NCBI GenBank assembly: GCA_904066235.2
Contig: CAJFCV020000002.1
Coordinates: 7,812,001-7,876,000 of the forward strand
DNA length: 64,000 bases
Direction: 5' to 3'
From: Bursaphelenchus xylophilus
Lineage: Eukaryota; Nematoda; Chromadorea; Rhabditida; Aphelenchoididae
Shown piece after piece: positions 35,801-46,947 of this stretch. Under the pieces are notes generated by a model, which was not told where the DNA came from, did no database searches, and worked only from the letters and a program-made list of their open reading frames with translations. The first letter of the stretch is position 1. Every line of letters starts with the position of its first letter. A program made the translations under genes and the position numbers.

Positions 35801-38800
35801 TCCTTTGGGTTCTCTTCTGTCACAGCTTCAGAAATTCCGGCAAATAGAGACTCCTTTCTGACGGTTTTCAATTCTCCATTCATCGATGAGAGTTTGATGC
35901 AAATTGGGTACTTCCTTGAAAACCATCGACGTCGAGCAAGTCGGCGAGGTCGGAGCTGCAACAACAGCGGTTATAACATTAAAAAATACCTTCAAAAAAC
36001 TTTTAATTATATAGATTACAAAACGTCACTGATAATAAAAAAACTGTCTCTCCTTTTAAAATAACACAAAATGTTCTCTCTCCCACAAACTTACCTTGAT
36101 CCGAGCATTGGTCAGATCATAAATCGACTGTCCCAACATTTTGGGTTCGGTCTCAGTCAACGTTGGATCCGTGTGGAATCCATGCTTCAAAAGAGCCGTT
36201 GCAGGTCTGGAGATCCTCAGTAATTTACCATCCAAACGGACCAGGACAGTTTGGAGAGAATTCACATGGAAAGTATTAGGATTGTAAGGTTCGTTGAGGA
36301 TGTTCATCCAACCTAAAATAAGAAAAAATGAAAAACAAATCCAAGCAAAAAATAAAACCCCGGGCTACTCTCACCTTTAAAAACCCGTTTTCCTTTTGGT
36401 AGATCCTCCCTTTGCGATTCTTCGTTGATTTTCTTGACCATCTCGGGCTCTGCGACATAATTTTTGCCCGGATATGTGAGCGGAGCCGTTGGATCCGACA
36501 CACAAAAGTATAGAAATAATAGAACAGCAAAATAGAATCCCCAAAGAAGACCCGACAAGAAGGAGGGGAGTACGGCAGACAGGAGGATCAATACGGCCGA
36601 CACGTAAAAGCGATATGGCCTGAGGGGGAGAGCTCGATGGCGACGGAAAATCTCGCTGAACAGATGAAGCATGGCCTCGACAGAGTACGCGTCTTGATCT
36701 GGGGAGACGCTATCTGCGCCTTGACGGATTCTGGGAGTCTGTAGAAGGAGATAATAATCAAAATTACCAAAAAATTACAAATCAAAGATTTGATGTCAAG
36801 TATAATATCAAAAACTGACCTCCTCATTTTCGCTTTCCTCCGGTTTGCCCTCGGTTGATACGTAACTGTCCTTGTCGCTGATTACTTCATTCTTTTTCTC
36901 TTCGCTTTCATTATGGAACCCATTGAAACTATGCGCGGAAGTTCCGGAAGTGGTGGTTCCGATCGAAATATTCTCGCTAGCCGTATCTTTGTCGCCCTGA
37001 TTTTGATGCCTCTGGGCTGAAAAGAACAAGAATTACATACTGTATAATTCAATCATGCTTCCTCCAAAAACTATTATATTTTTTTGGTAAAATTTCCGCT
37101 AAACTGCACATACATCCAATACTTTTTGTGTCCTCATGCTCTTTGAGCAGATACTGCATAGAATCCTTCCTGCGCAGGCAACGGAAACACATGATTAGGA
37201 CCATAAACTGCTTCGGAACGGGTCATTTCCACGTAGAAATCCGAGCATTTTCTCCGTTTCGAATCGTTCCGTCGGCCGTTTTAGTATCGCCAAGGTTTTA
37301 AGAGCGGTCTCTAGCCCTCTTCCGGCTCCGAATCTCTTTTCCAAAGTCTTCGGGAGGCGGAATATTCTTATGGGTCCTGTTTGCACTCGTACTTTTAGTG
37401 TGAAAATAAAACTTTCAACATGTTTCAAGGGTGTGGGGAGAGAAAAAAGAAAGTTTTGAATTCATATCTTTCGAACGCCCAAACATGACAAATGAGATCA
37501 AAAAAGGGGGGTCTGAAGGGTTCCGGGGATCATGAGAGTTCGGGAATTACACTCCAGACTTCCTTCCACACTTAAAATAGCAATTCTTTGTTCGAAAAAC
37601 ATCAAACGTTAAAAGAGACTTCCCGGGGATCCCCTCCGAAATGTTGTCTCTCCCCTCTTTTCCCCTCCAGGTTGGTGGAAAGCGCTCTTCAACGTACTTT
37701 TATTGCGTTTGAAACACAAAAATTTCGCTATCACGTCCATTAAAATAAATATTAGATTAAATTATTGCGCAATAATATTTTAGGGAAAGTTTTAATAAGT
37801 TTCTGTGGAAAAAAAATGATGCGAAGATCGGCTCCGGATGACTCACATCTCCCCTTTGATACTTTCTTTATTTGGAAAGTCGTTCGGAATGTTTTGAAAC
37901 GCTCCAAAAAACATTATTCAACGCCCTACACCAATTACATCTCTCTGGACGCAATTTCACATTTCTAAACACTCAATAATCCCGCAAGCTATAGCTTACA
38001 TCACTCTTAACTGCGTACACTTACCCAAATTTCGCAGCTTAACCAATTTTTCCCTCAGAAACCCGTCCAATTCTAGTCGCATCGGCCGCATTAAACCACC
38101 GACTTTGGGTGCTAACCGTCCGTTTAATATTTTCGGAGAGATTTTAATTCAAATTCCCGTGATTTCCTATTTTATTTTGCTTACTCTTTCGGTTATTCCA
38201 CATCATCGATACCTTTTTTGTATAAAAAAGATTCGTTTTTGTTTCACACTCACTCAATAGAAAAGAAAACTACTCAAAAATTTGCAGATTCTAATCTCAT
38301 TTACCTTCTAAACTGCTCCCCTTCGTTTAAACCAAATTTCCTACATTTTCAGGACGTAAAATTATATTATTCTTGTTGAGTCCAAAGGCCAAGTTGCTCG
38401 AAAATACTCACATTTTCGTTTTTCGTCATCCGAATCCTTGAGACTGAGGATACTTTGATCATCTACCACTTCATAAGCACTCTCCACCTTCTCTTGAGGC
38501 GATTGTTCCGGGACTTTATCGCCTTCGGTGGCCCGGCGAAACCGTTTCGAGCGTGAGAATGGGAATGATATCGACGATGTGGACGGCTGAAATTACATAA
38601 TCAAACTTGAATATACCATCCAAAATTTTACATAATTTTTTTTTTCACTTTTATGCCCGCTATCACCTAAATTAATATAATTTTTGCCCATCATTATGCA
38701 AAAAGCGCCTTCCATCACTCCAAAAAAGCCTTTCAGTATCCGAAAACATCTTTTTTCTTATTCTACGTTAAAACAAACCTTTTCTGACCCAAAAATCTGA

Positions 38801-41021
38801 TCCAAATCCAAATCAGAAGAGGAGTCCGCCATTCTCAAAAACCTCTCAACTTTAAAAAAGAAGTAAAGCAGCCTAACTCTAAGACACAAAGTCGAATAAA
38901 ATGACGGATCGTTGGGTGTTTTTGTTGGGGTAAATAAACAAAATCAAAGATCTGGAGGAAGGAAACAATCGAGCGGACGAAATAGGGGTGTTTTTGCGAA
39001 ATAAACAAGAGAAAAAGGGTGTTTGTCACATGAAATGACATGCTAGTTCTATTTACGACTTTCATTTTTTTATATTACGATAAGCTTGGGGTCCATCTAA
39101 AACATAAAAACGAAACAGGTGATGACAGATTATCGCAATTTTGATAAACTAAATCAAAGAACAGGACGTTAATCGTCAGGACCTCCTCGCCTCGTACAGC
39201 CTGGCTCTATAGTAATTTTTTCGTAAAAAAATGATATTTTTTCACTTTCTGGTACCTAAACGTCTACAACAATATGAAATTTGGAAATCCTTACCCTTGG
39301 CGTGTTCTCAACAGACTTTTCGCTGAATCTGACGGACACCTGCCCGAACGTAACCTGAGTTGGTGCCGATGTGGAGACCTCATCGCGTTCTGAAAATACA
39401 TTACATTATACATGATATCAGTTGTTATCGCATATTCTAAACATAAAAAAATAAGATGACACTGTCTGGAAATTACATAACGACATCTAACATCCCGTTA
39501 AAGACAAATCAACACCAAGTGGAACAAATTAGACTTAATTTATATTACACATTTAATTTAAAAGATAAAATAAAAGTATTTTGCCCTTGACGACTGAAAC
39601 AACACCAACCCGACTATAATAACGTCACTCACAACACTCTCTCTTACCTCCTGAGGAAAAAATCTTCCGAATTCCCACTTTAGGCATCGATTTTTAAGAC
39701 AGAAAACATGTATTAAAAAGAGTAGCAATTTACATGTGCGGTAATCTAAAGACAAAGAACATTAGAAATTATATAGCCCAAGGGCATCAGCGAGGCAAAA
39801 ACAACTCGAGTGTCATAATAAGTGGGAATGTGGCAAAATTACTGGAGTTCTCTCGAAATACGTCCAAAATAAGATAAATTTAGTCAAAGTTTTCCGAATT
39901 TAGATGGAGAATGGACTAGAAAGCCTCAAATATTAAAGCAGTCAAAAAAAAACACAAATAATTCATAAATTCCGCTGCCGTTCTCATCAAAAAAACAACG
40001 CAAAAAATACGAAAACCCTGAGGGCAAAGAAAAGGGCACACTGAAAGCTCGAGATTTTACTCCTTTTCCTGCGCAAAAACTCGATTTACAACTCGTTTTA
40101 AATTATTGGGACCACTTTTTTGGAAGTTTTGGGTTTGGAAATCCCGTTCTTTCAGGGATTCTAACAAAAAATGCCGGATTTATTTTATACGCAAAGCATT
40201 AATCACGTTTCCCTTACATATGGCCCTCTTAATCCCGACGAAACATCGAGAACGGTCAAAAAGCGGGAGAGAATCTCAAAAATCTCGCGGAATTCGGGGG
40301 GAAAAGAGGGGAAAAGTGGCCGAATTCATCGTTTTTTTTTGGCTTCTTACTGCCTCAGGGAATGTGTCCTCGGATGTATTCGATTTCAATTCGGATAAAT
40401 AAAGTAGTCATCAAATTAGGGAGTGAAAAAAAAAACTCAAACTGTTAAGAGGAGACTGCCTCAGGGCAAAAGGCGTATGACTGAAAATTAAATTAAGAGA
40501 GGGTAATTCATCAAAGAAAGTAGTCGCTAAGTACGCAACTTGCACTTTTAAACGTCGGAAAATGTTTGGACAGCGCTTTGGAGATAAAATTTATGCTATA
40601 GTTGACCTTCAAAATGTTTGAGATTTTCTATTCTAATGCCGAAAAGCCCTGAAAATTTTTGAAAACTAAAAAACAGGTGTAAATTCAATCCACCTTTACT
40701 TTGGTATATTTACAAGAAAAAATAATTTCAACTTTAACACTACAATTTATCTTTTTTCTATCCCAAATTTGTTTCGGCCCTGGGAGCCATGTCTAATTGG
40801 AACACAAGGTCCATAACAGTTACATCTATGCCTATTCTGACAAAGAAGAAGGTCCCTGGGAATAAACAAACAACTCAGGATGTTAGAGACCAACAGTAAA
40901 CAGGTCAAGCAGAATACCAAAAGTTCAAAAAAACGAGTCAAAATTCAAAAAACTCACCAAAAAGCCCAAGTTCGCCGTCGGAATCGGCGTTGGATCGGAA
41001 TCGGACCCGAATCCCGGCCAT
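32833..41021 (-). CDS. TEX2-like ER membrane protein with PH and SMP domains
   Basis: TEX2-type proteins sit in the ER membrane and carry an SMP lipid-binding module that moves lipids at membrane contact sites. The long form has eleven exons (40958-41021, 39295-39389, 38412-38586, 36820-37016, 36375-36738, 36095-36312, 35688-35955, 35290-35605, 34995-35226, 34547-34902, 32833-33247), 899 residues. Order: acidic/Ser-rich N-terminus, two close membrane spans (about 220-257), a split PH-like domain with RTIYLFARCAREKERWF, then SMP (from about 580 to the end, GRVKWTKPE to PPPPSDRLWYSFRNPP) interrupted by a Ser/Pro-rich insert. Two other possible first exons (38779-38832, 37114-37192) have matching phases. 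The last intron (33248-34546) holds a mariner-type element. The gene family is secure; the 5' structure is inferred. Confidence 0.88.
33309..34519. mobile_element. Mariner-type element, 1.2 kb, in TEX2-like intron
   Basis: The ends are inverted repeats, TTAGGTTGTATAATAAGTTA at 33309 and its near-complement at about 34486-34519, each flanked by TA (33307-33308 and 34520-34521). TTAGGTTG is a common start of mariner ends and 1,211 bp is close to the length of an intact mariner. However, no frame over 60 codons lies inside and I found no transposase motif, so it is decayed or non-autonomous. It accounts for nearly all of the 1.3-kb last intron of the TEX2-like gene. Confidence 0.82.
37114..37192 (-). 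other. Possible alternative first exon of TEX2-like gene (internal)
   Basis: Reading from ATG at 37192 gives MCFRCLRRKDSMQYLLKEH and seven more residues, then a GTATGT donor after a single T of the next codon. That phase and base equal those of the upstream exon at 38412-38586, so joining to 36820-37016 yields the same serine codon. The start MCFRC could be lipid-modified. A transcript from here would give about 814 residues without the longer N-terminus. Confidence 0.5.
38779..38832 (-). other. Possible alternative first exon of TEX2-like gene (MADSSSD)
   Basis: ATG at 38832 opens an 18-codon reading, MADSSSDLDLDQIFGSEK, ending at a phase-0 GTTTGT donor. The next exon (38412-38586) enters in phase 0, so the join is open and would give about 864 residues. 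It competes with the two-exon start at 41021/39389, which also joins in phase 0. Confidence 0.6.
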
Positions 41022-42263
41022 TTTCCTAAAAAAGTAATCGAATTATCTCGTTGTCAGACAAGCAATGACTCAAACCGCGTGTGATATCATCAAAAGGTTG
41101 AGCGAATCACTTTACAACTCCGAGAAACAGCGGAAATTCACCTTCAAACATCAAAAAAGCGTAGATTTTAATGAATCATTAGAGAAAATTCATGAATAAA
41201 CCATCAAAATACACACCAAAGAGTCAAAAGATCTGAATAGGTCCTGTTTGCTTTACGATAGGGGCTTGGTATCCTAACACTATCCCGATTTTTCATGAAT
41301 ATCATGTTTTTTTAGACATTTATCTCGCGAATTCGATGAAAAATTGTCAATTTTTGCGGCTGATAACGCCGCAAATACCAAAGATTACTCGCAAGGACAT
41401 CGGAAAGCAAGAAGAATTCGAGAACAACACGCATGGCATCTCATGACTTCGACCAAAGAGTATTCTTCCCTCATTTTGGCAGTAAAAATCGAAAAAAGAA
41501 AACAAATTGCAAAAAAAGTTGGATTTGAAGGCTGAAACAAAGTCCAAAGACGTCGAGACACTTCGAAAATGACATCAATATCTCAAGAAAGTTGGTAGAT
41601 GAGGAAAAATACGAGTATTCTCTTAAACATAAAGACAATTACCTCTCCTTATATTAGAATTGAGCCAGAAATAAAACTCCGAGTATCTCAGGCCCAGAAC
41701 TGACATACCATTCGGTGTATTCGTTAAAATACAGAGCGAAGAAGGGAGTCATTTGACTCCACAAGTATTTTCAATTTTGCGAAAGTCAACAGCCCCCCCC
41801 CCCCTTTCCCTCTCCATGAGAGATTTTTCAGCTGTCCCAAATACGAAGTATAACAAACCCTCATGCGTTTATAAACCGCCACGGAAAGCATTTGTCGTAT
41901 TACGAGACGGTAAATCCCGGAGCATTCGACATTTTTCCGAATTTTATTTATTTTCTTGGCGTTATGTTGCAAGCACTTGTTTTCGTGTTGGGACTTGATT
42001 TTAGGGACATTGTGTTGCACAATTGCATTTGAACTATTATTTTTTGTTTGAATTGTATTCTCAATGTTGCTATTTTAGTTTCTTGCGAAGATTTCATCAA
42101 TTTGGGAGAAGAAATTTAAAAAATGGATTCTTTTTTTTGTAAAAAATCGGTCTTTTGTAACTTCTTTTGATAGAATCTTATGCTTCTTTGCCTTATTTTG
42201 TATGGTAACGGCATAAAGTAATCAAAAACAACCTTCGTGTAAAAAGAAATGCAAAAACGATTT
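41022..42263. other. Intergenic region with a 13-15 base C run
   Basis: No gene is seen between the TEX2-like first exon and the tRNA. It contains the likely TEX2-like distal promoter. A homopolymer of about 14 C lies near 41791-41804. Overlapping frames on both strands (41344-41547, 41724-42020) have no support. Confidence 0.5.
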
Positions 42264-42335
42264 TGACCCCGACGTGATTCGAACACGCAACCTTCTGATC
42301 TGGAGTCAGACGCGCTACCGTTGCGCCACGGAGTC
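42264..42335 (-). tRNA. tRNA-Trp (anticodon CCA)
   Basis: On the minus strand 72 bases fold into a standard cloverleaf. The acceptor stem pairs GACTCCG with CGGGGTC (one G-T pair), the anticodon loop reads CTCCAGA, and the T-arm carries TGTTCGAATCA. The A-box (TGGCGCAACGG) and B-box are intact and there is no intron. A run of T (TTTTTGC) follows within 10 bases of the 3' end, suitable for RNA polymerase III termination. The CCA end is not encoded, as in eukaryotes. Confidence 0.96.
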
Positions 42336-43621
42336 ACACTCTCAGTGGGCTCTCTTTTCAAGAGTCTCGAAAGAGAAAAGAGGGCCGACTAAAGGGGGAG
42401 AAAGAGGGTCGGCCGGAAAAAATGTAAACTCTTTTCTTCGTATTAGAAATTATAATTACAGACAAAACAATATTGTCATAAAATAATGTCGTCGAATGAC
42501 ATCTACAGAACTTTTTATAAACAAACCAAAATACATGACCTTGAGCGAAAGACGAAACCTTCACGCATTGAATTGATAATGATCATTCACTGTCATATTC
42601 TCATCCATAGAGACATTATCTGATATACGAAGAATTACCAGGTACTTTCTGGTTACCTAATAATTTTGCGTAACTATGGACAAGTGTCTTGAAGTGGATA
42701 AAAGGGTAGAGTCCACTTTAATTATTCTTTATTTTATTTAAAGTTAATTGAATTTAATTTTCTTATGGGTTTCTAAAAATAAATCTTTTTTATTTTTCCT
42801 TCTATGTGCTTTAAAGGTTGCCACTGGCCAGTGGTAACAACCGTACCCTCTTTATACCCAATGATGACATTAAATTAAGTATTTTTACCTAAAAAGATGA
42901 CTTTGGTCACATCCGGATAGTATGTTCTTTCAAATATCGAATATCATCTAATTTATAATCAAATTAATGAAAAAGGATGCCGGATATAAGTTTAGTTCTA
43001 CTCTTTCTTCTCCCTTCCCTCACTCTTTTCTCACATTTTCCTCGTGGCGGCCTGCTCAATCGTCGGGCGCGGCTCGCCAAAGTCTAGCTTTTTGAGCGCC
43101 GAAAATTTTCTCGTTTTGGCGTCTTTCATCAATGAAATAAGGCCAATAATGGCCAGAAGTTGGCAAAATATAGGAATCAGATGATAGGCAAAATTTTTGG
43201 CCATCGAATGCGGGGACTTTCTCCGGGAAAATCGGAGGAAATTGAGGATTTTTTGAGGAAAATATTTTCCGGCAGGAAGAAGATTTTTTGTTGTAGAATT
43301 TTACAGTGCTTATTTGGACCGATTACGTAGAAGATATAGCGTTTAAACTGTTGCATAATTACAAAGTATTTTTCTCAAAAAAGTCCGCTTTTTTCATGAA
43401 TAAAATAATTTTTTTGATTTTCTTTCAATATTTGCCATTTCGATGTTTCGTTTTGTAATTTCTCGCGCTTTTACGTATCTTCTGTGCGAAATTTGCATAA
43501 TTTGCGTGTTTTGCAGGGAGCTCACGTGGCTTTGGTTGGCTTTGGGTTGAAAATTCAGATGTTTAGTAAAATTTTGCTCATTTCCCGACTTTGCTAGACC
43601 TCTGAATGAAAGAACATCTTC
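42336..43621. other. Intergenic region upstream of enhancer-of-polycomb gene
   Basis: No gene is seen. A 22-bp near-palindrome (GTTGCCACTGGCCAGTGGTAAC, one mismatched pair) lies at 42817-42838 and could be a protein-binding site. The segment 43020-43110 is richer in GC than its surroundings (core GTCGGGCGCGGCTCGCC). The promoter of the gene starting at 43622 should be here. Confidence 0.45.
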
Positions 43622-46189
43622 ATGGGTCCACCAGCATTGATTCCAAAGAAGGGTGGACGATCGCTGCGTAACCTGAACCCCCGGAAAGCCCTCAGAGTGG
43701 TGATCACGAACAGCCACAACAAGGAGAATGGCCAATCTCCCATCACTTGCTACTCCACCCGGGTCACCACGGGCATGGAGAAGGATGAGGAGAAGGAGCT
43801 ACATCTTCAGGTGGCCATGCAGACTCAGAAGGCCTCATTAGGAGGGACGTTGCGGAATGCGTCCGCCATTCCCACTCCCAAGGTCCAGAATCTGGATTTC
43901 GGAGGCTACTCGGTACATCGGTTTGTACGGAAAAGGATACGAAATGATCTGAAATGGATAAAAGCCGTCTCTGATGAGGATTACTGCATGAACAGCGAGA
44001 CCTACGAGATGGATGAGGAGGATCAAGAGTGGTTGGAGCAGCAGAGGAAAGACCAATATCGGATATCAGACGAAGATTTCGAGGAGACCATTGGCATCAT
44101 GGAGAACAACTCGAGGAAAACGGTGATCAGTCTGGCTGCAATGTTCGTGAAACAACCGAATTTGAGCAGGGAATTGGTCACTTTGATATACGACTATTGG
44201 CTAAATAAGCGACTGGTAAGTTGGAAGTTTAAATTTGGAGGTTTACATTGTTTGTTTTTTAACCTTTTCTTGTAGAAGCTCTGTGAGACCACGTTTCCGA
44301 GTGCTTCTTTGGTTCCAATGGTACCGTCGGAAGGTGATTATGAGGACAAGAACCCTTATGTTGCATTTAGGAAACGAGAAGGAGTAAGTTTAGCCTTTCG
44401 TATAGTACAATAGGTCATTCGGACTTTTCAACCTTATTTCTGGTATTTCTCCTCCAAAATGCAGTAATTTTTGTAAAATATGTATAAAAATAAAGCCGAG
44501 GGACCCCCTTTTTTGTATACCAAGCTAGGTTTTTTCAATGGTTTTCAGTTTGAAAGGGGCACGTCAAGATTTTGCGCTCAAAGGGTTATCCATCAACACG
44601 AAAGTTGGCATTCCGTTTCCGCTTATGGAAGTGTCCAAAAAATCAGTCTCAATGACAGTTTTTTTGGACGAGGTCAGAGGAAAGGCGAAATATTGCGCAA
44701 AATGAAGAGATTTTCTATCTCGAAACTGGCTCATTTGATTTTTTTCGTTTTAGGCTCAAAAAATCCGCCTTGTTCCAGACTATGTTTCCACGAAACTTCA
44801 AATAGGGGCGAGGGAAAATCTTAGAGAAATCCTCGAAATCGCAACATTTTTTAGGCGTTGTTAGTTTAGGCTTCAAACAGAAAGAAGACGACCGATTTTT
44901 TATATGAAATATATATGTTCAGGTTAAGCAAGAGCCCAGCTTCAAATTTATGTATGCAATAACCATATTCTACCCCATCTTCATCATGTAATCAGGCTAT
45001 CTTTGGAGCAAAAAATTGTCTTTGAGATCAAACAGAATGCCAAGAATTTTTCATTGCTTGAGCGCTTTTGTTTTATTTTTTCTTGACGTGAGGGGAGACT
45101 TCCAGGTGCGACGCTCAGATTTTCTTTAAGCTTTGCAGACTGGGATAGGCAAAATATCAATTCCTCAACGTATCAGCTCGCGCTTTTAAGGCGCAGCCGA
45201 GATGTTCAACATGGGTCACTGTAAATATAGAATCTGTATTTTGGGTACAAAAAAGTACCTAATCTACGATTTGATATAAACATTACAGAAATTCGTGCAA
45301 TATTGGCGAAGACAGACCTGAAATAGGATTGGAAGTTCCGAGTAAACCACCATGTACAGTTTTGCTTATGTTTGTATTACAATATTTTACAACATCGTTT
45401 TTTACAGGATATTCGCCGAAGATCATCACGGTTGGCGTTCCATCAAACAATAATCGCGCTGCAAAATGATGAGGTTTGTTGTTTTATAATTGATTTTGTG
45501 CATCAATATTTTTTTGGTATTGAATCTAATGAGATTTGACTTTAGCATCAGAAAGATCCCGCACAAGCTGCAATAGAACGGGAAGAAGCCCTGGAAGGAC
45601 TACGATATGAGTTTACCCAATTATCCGAAATTGACGGCGATTTCTCATTCAAACGGATCAAATCGGCGGCGTACATAATGTCAGACCCCCAAACCTCCGA
45701 AGATCTCATTGTTCTGGATCAACGAACGAAAGTCTTGCAACAGAAGGAAGTCCAGAAGTCTCTGACCATCAAACCTCTTGAACGAGTCCCGTCTCCGAAG
45801 AGGCTGAGGCTCGAATTAAATGGAATTTCTTCGACTAGTCGAATAGAGGACGGAAATGACGGTAAGGAGAAAGACTTGTCCTATTGGGGTTTTAATTGAT
45901 AATTTTGTGGCCTTATTATAAGCATGATGGGGTAGTGTACACAGTACCTGTTGTATTGATTTTTCGCAACTTTTGTGGAATTTGCTAATGGCGTAAGGAA
46001 TTTTTAGGCCCTTCCACATCTCAAGAACCACAACCGGCGAGGAATTTGTTCGTCGGCCGCCGGACCCAGGCTCTGTTCAATGTTTTTGTAACCAGGGAAG
46101 CGCTGTCGGACTCGAAAACTCCCTCATATGATCCCTTCTTAACTCCGAGTATCCCTTGCAATTCGGGTGATAATTTGCCCTCTGGCTGA
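43622..46189 (+). CDS. Enhancer of polycomb-like protein (NuA4/TIP60 subunit)
   Basis: Enhancer-of-polycomb proteins scaffold the NuA4/TIP60 histone acetyltransferase in the nucleus. Five exons (43622-44215, 44276-44383, 45408-45473, 45546-45861, 46008-46189) encode 421 residues. The EPcA-type region is recognisable: CMNSETYEMDEEDQEWLEQ, FEETIGIMEN, LIYDYWLNKRLKL, then NPYVAFRKRE and an Arg-rich segment. The C-terminal half is Ser/Pro-rich and much shorter than in vertebrate EPC1. JADE and BRPF proteins share this region but also have PHD fingers, which are absent here. The second intron (44384-45407) is about 1 kb with no recognised content. The start is the first ATG of the open frame. Confidence 0.75.
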
Positions 46190-46947
46190 ACATTTCTTTG
46201 TAATATGGCCAAGGTTTTTATCAAGTTTTATTATATAATAATATAATTTTCTATCTTTAAAACTCATCTAATACGGTAAATGACGTTGTACATACGAGAT
46301 CCGGCTTGATATTGATGTTTCCGATGGGATTTTCTTTTATTGTTCGACCCTTTTTGGGTATATTACCCATGATTACATCCGAAGAAAAGGAAATGTCTAG
46401 AATAGTCTAATAACTGCGCGGATCCTCGATCGCCTCACATCAAGATGTCTTCCCTCGTTCTTTCGTTGTCAATTTAATGGTCTGTCTGTGGGCAGAGGGC
46501 CCATCTAAATGTTCTTGTTAATAATTTCCTCTTTTTCTAATGATATAATGGGTAATATTAGAGGGAGAATAAAGCGCTGTAACGCTAAAAACGAAAGCTT
46601 CTTATCCCAGTAAAAGGCTTGAGTGCCGATTTTTTACCTTCCGTTCTATTGATGTTATTACTGTTTGACCCCACAATATTACGCCTGATTTATATCATTA
46701 TCTGAGGACTGCCATTTGTACAGGGTTGGCTCTATTTCTCTGTGAATGTTTGCTCATAAGGACGACATTTTGGAATTTAAGAAATGAATGTAATTAATTT
46801 TTGGACGAGAATCACTTGATTTTAATTTGATTTTTAAAAGTTGTTTTATTGTCAATGCTCTATAATTAAAATGCAATGAAACTCTTTCTATCTTCTTTGG
46901 TTTTACTGATCGAATTGAATTTGTATTGTAGTTTCCAGAATATACAT
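46190..46947. other. Intergenic region upstream of XPF
   Basis: No gene is seen. It ends in gtagtttccag, 9 bases before the preferred XPF start, which looks like a spliced-leader acceptor. An in-frame upstream ATG at 46876 would add 24 hydrophobic residues but lies before that acceptor. Confidence 0.5.

Noticed and set aside
44480..44824. 114-codon frame inside the second intron of the enhancer-of-polycomb gene
   Set aside because: No homology and flanked by no usable acceptor and donor in phase; taken as chance.
46876..46947. Upstream ATG giving XPF a hydrophobic leader
   Set aside because: A nuclear repair enzyme should not have a signal peptide, and a tttccag acceptor lies between this ATG and MAEQDEV.
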